Positions 16,855-26,329 are shown, counted from the first letter of the stretch. The stretch: DNA of 36,815 bases from Zelonia costaricensis (GCA_030849075.1 JASAOO010003293.1:1-36815), one strand, 5' to 3'. Translations and numbers: made by a program. The notes: generated from the letters alone by a model not told the origin.

Positions 16855-18027
16855 TCAGCCGACGCCGCCACGTGCCCGCAGGGGGAAGTGCGAGGCCAGG
16901 TCTGTGTTGCTGCACCGCACGAACATGGAGGGGTCGCCGAGGCCCTCGCTGAACTGGAAGTCGCTCAGGTCAAAGTTGCAGCGCAAAAACTGCACCGGCG
17001 GGCCGCGCCGCACCCCCGCCGTGCCGGCGTCGCCGCAAACGAGCCCCACCGCAGCCAGTCGGAAGTCGCAGTCCTCAAAGCGCACCGCCGCCGTGGCCGA
17101 CGCCGTTGCGCGGCCACCGCTGCCGCAGTGCACGCCCTTCAAGATGCTCCCCGTGAAGTGGCAGCGGCGGAACGTCACGCCGTCTAGCGCGGCGCGGTAG
17201 AAGAGGCACCGAGAGAGGTCGCAGTCCTCGACCGTCACACGCGACCACCGCACCAGGGAGAAGTCGCAGCGGGCGAGGTTGAGGGAGCGCAGGTGGCGCT
17301 GAGTGATGGCGCCGTGGACGAGCACCGCCTTCATGTCGAGGCCCGGCAGCACGAGCGCTGCCGCAGCCGGGGGAAGCGCGGCGCGGGCGGGCGACGAGGC
17401 GGCCGGGGCGCTGCAGAGGTCCATGAGCTGCAGCACCTTCTGCTCCAGCGGCACATCGGCAGCCGCAAAGACGGCGGACACGTGCGACGCAGCGGCTATC
17501 GGAGCCTGCGACGCTGCAGATGCCACCTCTGACGACAGCAACGGCGGTTGCGGTGCGCTGAGTGGCTCACCTTGACCGGCTGCGTCGTCCATGAGGTCCA
17601 TCAAGTCGGCCGCCTCCACCGCCGCGTAGGCGTCATCGGGCTGTGGCGCGACTGGCATAGGCGGAGCCGTGGCAGTGGCGTCCCTGGCGACGTCAACGGC
17701 GGTCGCGGCGGCCTCGTCCTCGTAGAGCGCGGAAGAGAGCGCGAGCAGCGCATCGAGCACCTCGGCACTGTCCACGCCGCGAGGTTCGGCCTGTGGTGTG
17801 CGACGCACCGCCGAGAAAGACGCACGTCCTGCGTCGAGCTCCGTGCGGTGCTGTGGACGTCGCGTATGGGTGCCCGTGTTGCGGCGCTGCTGCTGTCGCC
17901 GAGGCCGGGAATCTGCTGCAGCAGTCCCGCGGCCCTCGTGCGCCGAGCTGTAGAGTCGCGTTGCCACACAAAGGGCGCCGCTTCGGGGCAGCAGCAGCAG
18001 CAGGCCGGCACCGGCTCGGCAGTTCAT
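16855..18027 (-). CDS. Pentapeptide-repeat-like protein, probably mitochondrial
   Basis: Encodes 390 residues from the first in-frame ATG at 18027; the open frame upstream starts with GTG. The N-terminus (MNCRAGAGLLLLLPRSG, then ATRLYSS) is basic, hydroxylated and free of acidic residues up to about residue 30. This fits a mitochondrial targeting peptide. Residues about 40-230 are Ala/Pro/Ser-rich and probably disordered, with an acidic patch ADLMDLMDD. Residues about 231-390 contain repeated units such as LARCDF, VEDCDLSRCLF, LDGVTFRRCHF and FEDCDFRLAAVG. These follow the A(D/N)LxxCxF rhythm of pentapeptide-repeat beta-helices. Such folds usually act as binding surfaces, and no catalytic residues are evident. 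The specific function is unknown. It could be a lineage-specific mitochondrial structural or ribosome-associated protein. Confidence 0.82.
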   Translation of the reverse strand: MNCRAGAGLLLLLPRSGALCVATRLYSSAHEGRGTAAADSRPRRQQQRRNTGTHTRRPQHRTELDAGRASFSAVRRTPQAEPRGVDSAEVLDALLALSSALYEDEAAATAVDVARDATATAPPMPVAPQPDDAYAAVEAADLMDLMDDAAGQGEPLSAPQPPLLSSEVASAASQAPIAAASHVSAVFAAADVPLEQKVLQLMDLCSAPAASSPARAALPPAAAALVLPGLDMKAVLVHGAITQRHLRSLNLARCDFSLVRWSRVTVEDCDLSRCLFYRAALDGVTFRRCHFTGSILKGVHCGSGGRATASATAAVRFEDCDFRLAAVGLVCGDAGTAGVRRGPPVQFLRCNFDLSDFQFSEGLGDPSMFVRCSNTDLASHFPLRARGGVG

Positions 18028-18110
18028 GAGGAGGGCAAGCAAGGTGAGCGACGGCAAACGACCTCGAAGCCAGTCACACGCGCCAGCCAGCCCCCTCGCT
18101 GCCGTGGCCA

Positions 18111-18150
18111 CTGACGATGCGGAGGCGGACCCGAGAAGTAAGACGCAGAG
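18111..18150 (-). promoter_or_regulatory. Candidate trans-splice acceptor of pentapeptide-repeat gene
   Basis: On the minus strand CTTACTTCTCGGGTCCGCC leads to ATCGTCAG, with the AG at 18112-18111 and an 83-nt leader. Other AGs lie closer to the ATG, so this is uncertain. Confidence 0.35.
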
Positions 18151-18331
18151 ACGCTTAGGAGGCGACACGGTTGGGCAGAGTAGACCTGCGCATACCACGC
18201 CTGCGTGTCCGTGTGTTCAGTTTTCTGCCCGCAGTTGTGTTTCTTTTACGTGTGCTGCTCTGCTGTTCCCTTACGGCATGAGGGGGGGAGTACACGGCAG
18301 CTTGCAGACATGGGTGCGTGAGAAACGTCAA

Positions 18332-18357
18332 CCGTGTGTGTGTGTGTGCGTGTGTGT
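18332..18357. repeat. (TG)n microsatellite
   Basis: TG dinucleotide tract with one C interruption, upstream of the pentapeptide-repeat gene. Confidence 0.88.
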
Positions 18358-19492
18358 CGGTGCAGCGATATGGAGTGTGAGCAAGCAAGACGTAGAGTGC
18401 GAGTGCGAGGGCGCAGTGTTGAGGCAGCTCGTGGTGAGGGCACGCCGCTCCAGCGGACGGGCCATCCAGTCGTGCCTCGAGGACCTCAGGAGAGAACACG
18501 CGCTCCCATCAGGCAGCGCCACTCCTCTCGAGGCCGGTGGCAAAACTGGAGCCCACAAGTCGCTCACCAGCAAGTGTAGACGAGGCGCAGCCACCTCGCG
18601 ATGGTGCTGCCGCGGCTGGAGCATCAGGCAGACACAAGCCAGCCAAAGGTCCTTGTCACGAGTGCCACGTTCAGCGGAGGGGGACGGTGGGAGGGGGCAA
18701 TACCGACGCAGGAACAGCTCAAGTCGTGTCCTTTCATCGCGTTTGCCTTTTATCTTCGCACACATGGTGCGCTATTGTTGTTGTTGTTGGCGTGTGTTTC
18801 TACGAGCACGTGCGTCTTGAAGTGGAGGTTCCAGTTGCGTGCCGTCGCGTTCCCCACCTCATCGCGTCCCCTTTGTGTTTGCTTTTCTCTCTCTTTTCCC
18901 TTTTTCGTTCGTGTGTTTGCGAGTGCGAATCCCCTACAACACGCGTGGGGGGTGGAGGGCAGAAGGGGGAGAGGGCCGCCCTCTGGCACGCACGGCGAGT
19001 TGGGGGGGAGAGGGGGGAACGTGGGCTGGCAGGTGTGGAGAGTGAGGGAAGGAGGGGAAGGGGCCGGCAGCCGAACCCGACGTGGGCGGCCCACAGCAAT
19101 GGTGCCGGCTTCAAATCCCGAGCAGGGGAGATGGAAAGAAAATGAGGGAAACGAGAGAGCGAGGACGTCGTGCGGAAAGAAGCGGACCGGCATCAACAAG
19201 AGCTGAGAGACAACGGAGACAAAAGGAAGAAGGTGCGCAGGGGGGGGGGGCACGGCCAGGCTTCGTCACAACCGCGCAGCAGGTCCAAAGCGCAGAGAGC
19301 GAGGTGGCCGAACCGTCGGTGCGGTCCTGCGCACGGTGGGCGAGGGAAAGAAGAGAAAAAAAAAGGAAGAGAAAGCTGGAAAGCGGAATTGGCGGGGAAC
19401 ACGGTGGCGTTACCATCACTTTGCGGCACAAACCTCCGGCTCGCACCCCGCACACGGTCGCCGCACGCCGACCGAGACGAGGGTGCGACGAG

Positions 19493-19524
19493 ACACACAC
19501 ACAGACACACACACACACACACAT
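19493..19524. repeat. (CA)n microsatellite
   Basis: CA tract with one GACA interruption, inside the long sphingosine kinase 3' flank. Confidence 0.9.
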
Positions 19525-20025
19525 TGGCATCGGGGGGTTCCCTTTTTTCCTCTTGCCTCCCTTGTCCTCTCCTTCCTTGCGTGACCAGTACGTATACGCA
19601 CCGCAGTCTGCTCCCTTCCCATTCTTCGTGTCTGGGGGGCACCCGCAGAGGACGGCGGTGGCGGCGGCGGTGGCTGGATGGAAGGGGGGGGAGAACGCGT
19701 GGGGTGCCAAGCAGACTCGAGGGAAACACAGAGGTGAAGAGAAAACAAGCGCCTGCGCCTTTTGGGGGAAAGACGGGCGGTAGTCACACGCATTCGAGGG
19801 GTTTGCCGTGACTGGGAGCGCCGAGTCGCGTGACCGTCACGCACCGACATACACACACACACACAAGCACACGGGCACCTAGCTGTACGTATCGAGAAAA
19901 AGGAAGAAGGACAGCGGAAAAGCAAACATCAGCAACGTAGCAGGAGAACACGTGCGGCAAGGCGCGATAAGACGACAGCAGCCACTCATCACGGCGCCTC
20001 CACGTGCAGCAAAGGGGAAAAACCC

Positions 20026-20048
20026 ACCCACACACACACACACACACG
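20026..20048. repeat. (CA)n microsatellite
   Basis: CA tract in the sphingosine kinase 3' flank; UG-rich in RNA. Confidence 0.88.
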
Positions 20049-20679
20049 CAACATCTTATCACATCACATGACCATTCAGAAGCAGACATAAAGAAAAAAA
20101 GAAATGCGGCGCGTTGACGCACCGGCGCGCACACCCGACCAGGCAGACACGCGGAATCGTGTGTGCAGCGCGCGGATCAGGCAACTACATTGTGACGGCT
20201 GCCGCACAGCAGCCAGAACCCGCCGCACGGGTGCACAGAGAAGGTGGGTGAGGGGGGGCTCAGAAATCAAACTGGGCGCAGCACGCAGAGGGCACGGCGG
20301 GGGGGCAGTGGGGGAGGGAGGGAGGCCGTCCAAGGGTCTGACAGCTCAGTTCGCACCTTGAAGGAGAAAAAAGGAGAGAAAAAAGGAAGAGGCGCCAGCA
20401 CCCCCGAGAGGGCATCGATTGTGGTGGTGGAACCGGGAGCGCGGGTGAAGCAGACGCACGTCTCCGCATCTCGCTCTGACACGTTCAGGGACTCTGTCCG
20501 CTGTTCCTCATCCCACCTGCGCGGCCCCTTCCTTTTTCTTCTTCCGCGGCGCACCTCCGTCCCGTTCGCCAACCGCGCGCGACTCTTTCCCGCCTTGATG
20601 TTCGCGTCGAGACCCAGAGGAAGAAAGCTGTCGCATCTACGCAATAAGGATAGCAATGGAGCAAGAAGAGCAAACACAT

Positions 20680-20730
20680 TCACACACACACACACGCACA
20701 CTCAGGCACACACATACACACGCACACGCA
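20680..20730. repeat. CA-rich tract
   Basis: CA dinucleotides with several interruptions, about 330 nt after the sphingosine kinase stop codon. Confidence 0.85.
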
Positions 20731-21061
20731 AAGAAGAGTTGGAGATGAGGTCGCACAAGGAAGCGAAAGAGACCACAAAGAAGCACACGCGTGACGCTGC
20801 GACATCCACGCACGGTGCACCAGGGCTGGCGGCAGCACGGTGGCACGAGACGAGGCAGCGCTGAGATGGGGTGAGCAGAAAGCAAGGAAGACATGAAGAG
20901 CCGAAAAATGGAGATTGCCGATGCAGCTGCAACTGCATCGTTGAAGCGCTCGCCTCGGCTTAGATACAAAAATGAAGCGAGTTCCCACACGCCGACACAA
21001 CGCATACGCACGCCGTGCTCCACAACATGGCACGGTGGGCGCGGGAGCGGGCGCCATCGCG

Positions 21062-23788
21062 CTACTCGCTGCGCACCATCTGGACGCTCTTGCGCATCTT
21101 GGTCATGCGCACAGAGCTAAGCGGCATCAGCTCGCCGTCCGACATCGAGATGCCAGCGTCGATCTTAATCTCCAACGCGCTCGCCTTGACGTAGTTCACG
21201 AAGTCGAGGTTGACGTGCGAGCCCGACTCGAGACCCATGAAGAACTTCAGCATCTCCATCCGCCCACCACGGCCCGTCGTCGGGTCGATACGGGAGTAGA
21301 CAACATCGATGGCGCCGTCCGACATGTGAGCGAGAGGAGCCATGAGCATGTCCTGCGCAACGTCCCGCACGTTGCACATCAGCACAATGCAGAACTCACC
21401 GCGAATCGTCACCCACGGCATCGACGCGTCCTCGAAGTCAACGGTGTTTTCGTCGAGCAGCTCCGCGTCCGTGAAGGGGGCGAGGGTGGAGGCGGCGCTG
21501 CGGGTGCGGCCCGCCGGCGCTGCCGAGTCCTTTGAGGCGAGGCAGTGGTCGAAGGTGTACTGGCTGCAGTGCGGGCAGCTTTCCCGCATCGTGCAGATCG
21601 GGAAGTCGTCCGGCGATGGCATCTTGCTGCCGGTGTGCAGCTTCTCCATCGTCTTGCCCGCCTTGCTCGTCCACGGCAGGTAGCGCAGCATGCCGTTGTA
21701 CCGCTTCAGGCCTTGCAGCAGCATGTAGCCGCCGTAGACGTGAAAGCGGGCGTTGCCCATCCACCGCATCGGCTCAGACCCGTGGTCGATGTCGTTGGCA
21801 ACGCCAAAGGAGAGCGACATGAAGGCGACGCGGCGCTGGAACTCCGGCATGCGCGTGGCGCAGCTGACGGCGTCGCGAAACTCACTCGAGCCGTCCTTCA
21901 GGAACGGCGTCGAGGCGTCGGCGGCTGTCACGCCGTCCGGCGGCAGCTGCAGCTCCGCGGCCAGGCGCTTGCGTTCCTGCAGCTCCGCGGCCTTGTCCGA
22001 CTTGTACTGCGCGAACCGCTGCTTTGCCGCCGCGTACTTGCGGTTATTGAGCTTCGCGCGCTGCGTGTCAACCATGTCGGGGTTCGGCTTGAAGCTCATG
22101 TGCAGCAGGTCCATGTGCACCGTGGACAGGTGCACCAGCGACAGGGCCGCCTCGGCAATGGAGAGCACGTCGAGGCTCTTGGCGAGGCCGCAGGCACTGC
22201 CGGTCGGCACCGTGGCAATGAGCGGCATTACGGCGTCCCAGCCGCCCTGCACCAGGCGCTGGGCAATGCGCTGCGCCTCCTTCGCGGTGGCCTCTTCCGA
22301 CGAGGTGGTGCTGTGCCCGCAGCGGCCGTGGTGCTTGTTCTCCTCGTACGTCTTGTGGAAGATGGGCCGCGGCGCGCCGCCGTCGACCGCGCCGCCGCCC
22401 TGCAAGAGGTCGGCGCCGTTGCCGCTGCCGGCCTTGGTCGGCAACGCCGTCGAGGTCTCCTCCGACCGCGTGGCCAGCGCCTGCGCGTCGAGACCGTCCG
22501 AGTTTGCGTCCTCGTCCGTGAGGTGCAGGGAGAGGCTGAGGGAGATGGCGGAGGTGTCGTGGGCCTCAACCTCCGTCGTGGCGCTGCGCAGCCAGCGGAC
22601 GAGGGCCAGCTTGCGGCGGTGCAGGCCGTTCACCGTCTCATGGATCATGCCGTCGCCGCCAACCGCCGCGACGACGGTGCTGTTGTCCATCGAGTTCTCG
22701 AGGTTTGCGATGTAGTCCTCGCAGTCGTGGGCACGCTTGGTGAGGTAAACCTGGAACGTGTGGCGGCTGAAGTGCAGCAGCGGGCGCACCTGCTTCTCGA
22801 AGATGTGCTCGCCCTTCCCCTTGCCCGACTTGGCGCTGATGAAGGCGATGATGTGCTTCGACCCGTGCTTGTAGATGCGGTGCACCACCGCAGAGACGAC
22901 GCTCTGCACCGCCTCGGCCGGCCCACTCGACTGGAACTCCATTGTGTGGATCGTCGGGCGCTCCTTGTTGCGCTGGCGCACGTAGTGCACGTAGTAGCGA
23001 ATCAACGGCGCCACGGCGGACGGCGAGACGGCAGACGGCGTGCCGGCCATGTACGTGCCCGACTGCGACGGCGTCGCCCCGGCGAGGTGCCCGCTCTGCA
23101 TGCCCGCCTGCGAGACACCGGTGTTGATGCGGGAGTGCGCGAAGACAAGCGCCTCGCTGCCATCGCCGGGGATGTTGGGGAAGGCGCACAGCAGCGTACC
23201 GGCCCCCGCGCCGTTCGTGGCGAAGGCGAGCTTCGTGGCGTCGTCGTTCGTCTGCCGCACGCGCTGCCGCGCCTCGCGCTCGGCTGCCGTCTCGACGTTG
23301 ATGACCATGCGCACCGGGATGTTCAGCAGCGTGCGGGTCTTGCCGGCGCTCGTCACGCGGGCGATGCGCAGGGTGCCACGGCTGGCCGAGTACGTGATGG
23401 TGCACTTCTTGCCCTTGCACACGATGGCGGCGTCGATGTTGTCGGCGACGGCCGCGGGGACGTTGCGGTTCCACGGGTAGGCGTCCGGCATCCGCTGGCG
23501 CCGCTGCGGCACCGAGGCGGACGCGGACGCAGACGCGGAGGCCTCGAGGCGGTTGCCAAGCTTGATCTGCGAAGCACTCGTGCGACGGGTGTTGCTGAGC
23601 GAGGGCGATGTCGCAACGCTGAGGGGCAGCGGCTTGCCGGACTTCTCGATTGCCGCACTGGCCATTGCGGGAGCGGCGCACACGCCCGCGTCACCGCAGC
23701 CCTCCTTCACGGAACTGCTCATCGTCAGCGGCGCCGCGTGGGGCTCGGCGTCGCAGTGGCGCGTGGCCGAGTCGCTGACGGAAGTCAT
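21062..23788 (-). CDS. SK: Sphingosine kinase (DAGK-catalytic family)
   Basis: Encodes 908 residues from the ATG at 23788; the upstream in-frame start is GTG. It phosphorylates sphingoid bases to the 1-phosphate, linking sphingolipid breakdown to ethanolamine supply and signalling. The catalytic domain starts near 308 with HIIAFISAKSGKGKGEHIFE. The nucleotide-binding VGGDGMIHETVNG lies near 376-388. VPTGSACGLAKSL near 525 is the counterpart of the PxGSGNALA motif. SFGVANDIDHGSEPMRWMG near 655-675 is the family's substrate-side block, and SMSDGELMP near 880 is the conserved DGE. The protein is much longer than human SPHK1. The extra length includes an N-terminal region with a possible PH-like fold at 100-300, a low-complexity insert at about 395-510, a charged helical insert at about 566-646 and a Cys/His patch near 731-751. 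The family is firm; the inserts have no assigned role. Confidence 0.94.
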   Translation of the reverse strand: MTSVSDSATRHCDAEPHAAPLTMSSSVKEGCGDAGVCAAPAMASAAIEKSGKPLPLSVATSPSLSNTRRTSASQIKLGNRLEASASASASASVPQRRQRMPDAYPWNRNVPAAVADNIDAAIVCKGKKCTITYSASRGTLRIARVTSAGKTRTLLNIPVRMVINVETAAEREARQRVRQTNDDATKLAFATNGAGAGTLLCAFPNIPGDGSEALVFAHSRINTGVSQAGMQSGHLAGATPSQSGTYMAGTPSAVSPSAVAPLIRYYVHYVRQRNKERPTIHTMEFQSSGPAEAVQSVVSAVVHRIYKHGSKHIIAFISAKSGKGKGEHIFEKQVRPLLHFSRHTFQVYLTKRAHDCEDYIANLENSMDNSTVVAAVGGDGMIHETVNGLHRRKLALVRWLRSATTEVEAHDTSAISLSLSLHLTDEDANSDGLDAQALATRSEETSTALPTKAGSGNGADLLQGGGAVDGGAPRPIFHKTYEENKHHGRCGHSTTSSEEATAKEAQRIAQRLVQGGWDAVMPLIATVPTGSACGLAKSLDVLSIAEAALSLVHLSTVHMDLLHMSFKPNPDMVDTQRAKLNNRKYAAAKQRFAQYKSDKAAELQERKRLAAELQLPPDGVTAADASTPFLKDGSSEFRDAVSCATRMPEFQRRVAFMSLSFGVANDIDHGSEPMRWMGNARFHVYGGYMLLQGLKRYNGMLRYLPWTSKAGKTMEKLHTGSKMPSPDDFPICTMRESCPHCSQYTFDHCLASKDSAAPAGRTRSAASTLAPFTDAELLDENTVDFEDASMPWVTIRGEFCIVLMCNVRDVAQDMLMAPLAHMSDGAIDVVYSRIDPTTGRGGRMEMLKFFMGLESGSHVNLDFVNYVKASALEIKIDAGISMSDGELMPLSSVRMTKMRKSVQMVRSE

Positions 23789-23818
23789 CGCGGAGGTGTA
23801 CACGCGAGGGGAGCGAAG

Positions 23819-23858
23819 CTAAGAGTGTAAAGGGGAAGGGCGACCGAGAAAGAAGAGT
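23819..23858 (-). promoter_or_regulatory. Trans-splice acceptor of sphingosine kinase
   Basis: On the minus strand a pyrimidine tract (CTTCTTTCTCGG, then CCCTTCCCCTTTACACTCTT) ends in an AG at 23820-23819. The ATG is 31 nt downstream. Confidence 0.65.
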
Positions 23859-23948
23859 CGGGGCTCACTGCGAGTCCGCCAAGGCGAGGTGGGGAGGCAC
23901 GAAGGAAAAGAGAGCGCACGCAGCGTGCTGGAAGGGAGGGCGGGGGGA

Positions 23949-23969
23949 GGGCGTGGGCGTGGGCGTGGG
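23949..23969 (+). other. G-quadruplex motif (GGGCGT)3GGG
   Basis: Four GGG runs at 23949-23951, 23955-23957, 23961-23963 and 23967-23969, with identical CGT loops, on the plus strand (C-rich in RNA). It lies about 130 nt upstream of the sphingosine kinase acceptor. Confidence 0.8.
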
Positions 23970-24156
23970 CGCGGAGGTTTCGTGTCGCACACGAGAGGCC
24001 GCCGTGCCAACTGATCTGCGCGGAGAGCCAGCGAGGCAGAAGCCGGAGGGGCGAAAGGAAAGAAGAAGCCGAGACGGCCTCACGCAAGCGACGGTGGCGA
24101 CGTCGCGCAGGCGTGGAAGGGGGGAGAGGGTATCAACGCTTTCCAGTGCACTGCTA

Positions 24157-24188
24157 CACACATATACACAAACACGCACACACACACA
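24157..24188. repeat. CA-rich tract
   Basis: CA-rich non-coding tract followed by A8. Confidence 0.85.
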
Positions 24189-24218
24189 GGAAAAAAAAGG
24201 AAGTGGAAGGCGCGAGAC

Positions 24219-24255
24219 GGGGGAGGGAAGGGCAGGGGGGAGGGGGAGGGGGGGA
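24219..24255 (+). other. Strong plus-strand G-quadruplex motif
   Basis: Six G-runs of 3 to 7 bases separated by A, AA or CA. This is one of the densest G-clusters in the window. It is C-rich on the RNA strand. Confidence 0.8.
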
Positions 24256-24485
24256 GCCGCGCGACACGAAGGAGAGGGGGGGCGTCGAGCGAGCGCCGGC
24301 GTCGATGGGGTGGAGGAGGCGGGGAGAACTGGGTGAGGAGGCGAGAGAGGGAGTGAGTGGGAGACCGCGAAAGCGAAAAGCGCGAGAAGCCAGCAGAGAA
24401 AAATGGGGAGCGGCGGGTGAAAGCACGAAGATGGAGAAAAACAAAAACCGGGGAAGGGAGGGAGGAGCAGTAACACACTCGAGGC

Positions 24486-24542
24486 AACACACACACGCAC
24501 ACAAACGCGCTCACTCACTTGCACACACACACACGTACACGC
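24486..24542. repeat. CA-rich tract
   Basis: Two CA blocks separated by CTCACTCACTTG; non-coding. Confidence 0.8.
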
Positions 24543-25340
24543 GCCGGCAGAAGCACACGAGCTAGTGGACTTGAAAGAAGGGATCACTAGACGGGAAGGG
24601 GAGGGTGAGAAGAAAGACGCGCGCTGGCACAGCTGACGCCGAAAAGGAAGAACAGCGTGAAGACCACGGCGGCAAACTGCGGGGGGGCGGCGGAGGAGAA
24701 CGGAACTTGCTCAGGGACGGGAACACAAAAACAGAGACAGGAAGGACTACCACACGTACACAGGCAGGCACACGCACAGAGTTTACACGCGGCAATGGGG
24801 ACACACAAGAGACGGACCGAGTGCGGCAAAAGCACAGGCACGAAGGAGAAAGGGGGAAGGAGGAGGGGGGGAAGAGAACAAGAGACGAGGGGTGGTACAG
24901 TGCAGATGCAACGCCACGCCTAGTGATTAGGAGGGAAGAGCGAGTGGGGCGTGGGGGAGGGGGAGTGCACGGCTCAACGCTTGAAGCGGTCAGCTGGTGG
25001 TGGGGAGTGTGGTGATGATGCGCAGTCGGACCAGCAGGCACAGCAGCGAGTTCTGCAAGATGGAGGAAGAGGTGATGGAGGGAGGTGAGGAGGTCGGCGA
25101 CGGAAGGAGCACCAGGTAGACGTGTGCTTGCGCGTGTATGCGCGTTGGTGTGTGGGGAGGGGGGGGGCCGGTGCTTCTTTGCCTATCTGTCACTTCAGCC
25201 TGCCGCAGAGGACTCCTCTCGGTTTCTCGATTCCTCCAGCTGGCTCTGTTCGGTGATTTTTGGTGTGGCCGGCAACAACCACGTCCGAAAGTCGCCTTGT
25301 ACGAGTGACTATGTGCGTGCGTGACTGTGGGTGTCGGTGA

Positions 25341-25358
25341 GCGTGTGTGTGTGTGTCT
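25341..25358. repeat. (TG)n microsatellite
   Basis: Short TG tract in the protease-like/ARM gene 3' flank. Confidence 0.8.
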
Positions 25359-25767
25359 GTATATCTGTCCGCAGCGCGGCAGAGAAGGTGGTCACACGCG
25401 CACACGCACAGCGAGGAGGAAGGGTGGGAGTGCGACACGATGTTCTTCTATTCTCCTCCTTTGTGCTTGTCCTTGTTTGCTGACGCGGGCGCGGAGAGGC
25501 AGCAGTCCGGGAGAAACAAGGAAGATGGGCTTGATGGTCTAGCTCGGAGGAGGAACCGACTCGGTCGGAGATGCGGTGTTGAGGGGAAGGGGGGGGACTT
25601 GTACGGGGGGGAGGTAGGGGGTCACGGTGCGACCTGTGTGTGGTTGTGGATGGAGGTGAAGGCAGGAGAGAGGTGGGGGGCGGAGGTGGCGGTAGGAGTG
25701 GGAGGACGAGCACGCCTGAGAGGCAGCGCAGGGAGTGGACGATGGGATAGAGAGCACGTCCCTTGCG

Positions 25768-25797
25768 TGTGTGTGTGTGTGTGTGTCTGTGTGTGGT
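25768..25797. repeat. (TG)n microsatellite
   Basis: TG tract with one C and one GG interruption in the protease-like/ARM gene 3' flank. Confidence 0.88.
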
Positions 25798-26181
25798 TGT
25801 CCGCATGTCGAGGGCCCCGGGCAACGCCCCCGCTTCAGGCAAGCACGAAGAGGTAACAAACGCAAGGCAGGCGCAGGTGTTGGCCTCCGCCCTTCAAGCA
25901 TCCACTGACCTCTTGCCGCTACTCGAGTCGCTTGCTCGAGGGATTGGGTGGTGGTACGCACGGATCAGCTTGCGGGACAGGAGAACGAGAGAGAGCAGCT
26001 CGCATTCGAGAGCAGAGTGGCAAACACGAGCGAAGAAAAAAGGAAACGGACAACGAGCGACGCGAGGGCGTCAAGTGCTTCGGTCCGCGCCCGGGGGGGG
26101 GGGCGTGACAGCGGTGGGCGGTAGGGAAGGCAGGAGCGGCGCGAAAGAGCGGAGAGCCACGAAGCGGACCGCCGCCCTTGG

Positions 26182-26213
26182 CCCCACCCCGCAGCCCCCC
26201 CCCCCCTTTTCCC
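26182..26213 (-). other. G-rich element downstream of protease-like/ARM stop
   Basis: The RNA strand reads GGG-AAAA-G12-CTGC-GGGG-T-GGGG, starting 117 nt after the stop codon. It meets the four-run quadruplex pattern. Confidence 0.7.
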
Positions 26214-26329
26214 ACGCACGCGCCTCTCTCCAGTCATCACACCATCTTGCTAGAATACATGAGAGGGGGAAACAGAAGCACACAACGAAAGATAAAGACG
26301 CGCCGACGCGCTGACGGAGGGGGGGGTCG

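Larger units (their letters stand above)
18028..21061. other. Long intergenic region sphingosine kinase to pentapeptide-repeat gene
   Basis: This 3.0-kb stretch is the longest without a supported gene. It contains CA tracts at 20680-20730, 20026-20048, 19847-19866 and 19493-19524, a plus-strand G11 run at 19240-19250, (TTG)5 near 18777-18791, a TG tract at 18332-18357 and a candidate acceptor at 18111-18112. The segment 18380-18720 is more balanced in composition and has a 145-codon ATG-started minus-strand frame (18765-18328). That frame ends in a threonine/histidine repeat and shows no domain, so I do not call it a gene. Confidence 0.55.
23789..26329. other. Long intergenic region protease-like/ARM gene to sphingosine kinase
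   Basis: 2.5 kb without a supported gene. It contains RNA-strand G-runs at 26182-26213, a plus-strand G11 run at 26093-26103, TG tracts at 25768-25797 and 25341-25358, CA-rich DNA at 24486-24542 and 24157-24188, two plus-strand G-quadruplex motifs (24219-24255 and 23949-23969) and the sphingosine kinase acceptor. Frames on both strands are repeats or Ser/Pro/Arg-rich low-complexity. Confidence 0.6.

Noticed and set aside
18328..18765. 145-codon minus-strand frame starting with ATG
   Set aside because: It ends in a Thr/His dinucleotide-repeat translation, has no domain and no good splice acceptor directly upstream. Kept only as part of a low-confidence finding.
19107..19119. GGCTTCAAATCCC, resembling a tRNA B box
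   Set aside because: The flanking bases do not form a T-stem or an acceptor stem, and no matching A box or D-arm lies at the right distance on either strand.
21545..23830. 761-codon plus-strand open frame antisense to sphingosine kinase
   Set aside because: It is a mirror of a GC-rich gene. Strong G/C use at third positions removes stop codons from the opposite strand. The protein is Arg/Val/Leu/His-rich without domains, and the minus-strand frame has clear kinase motifs.
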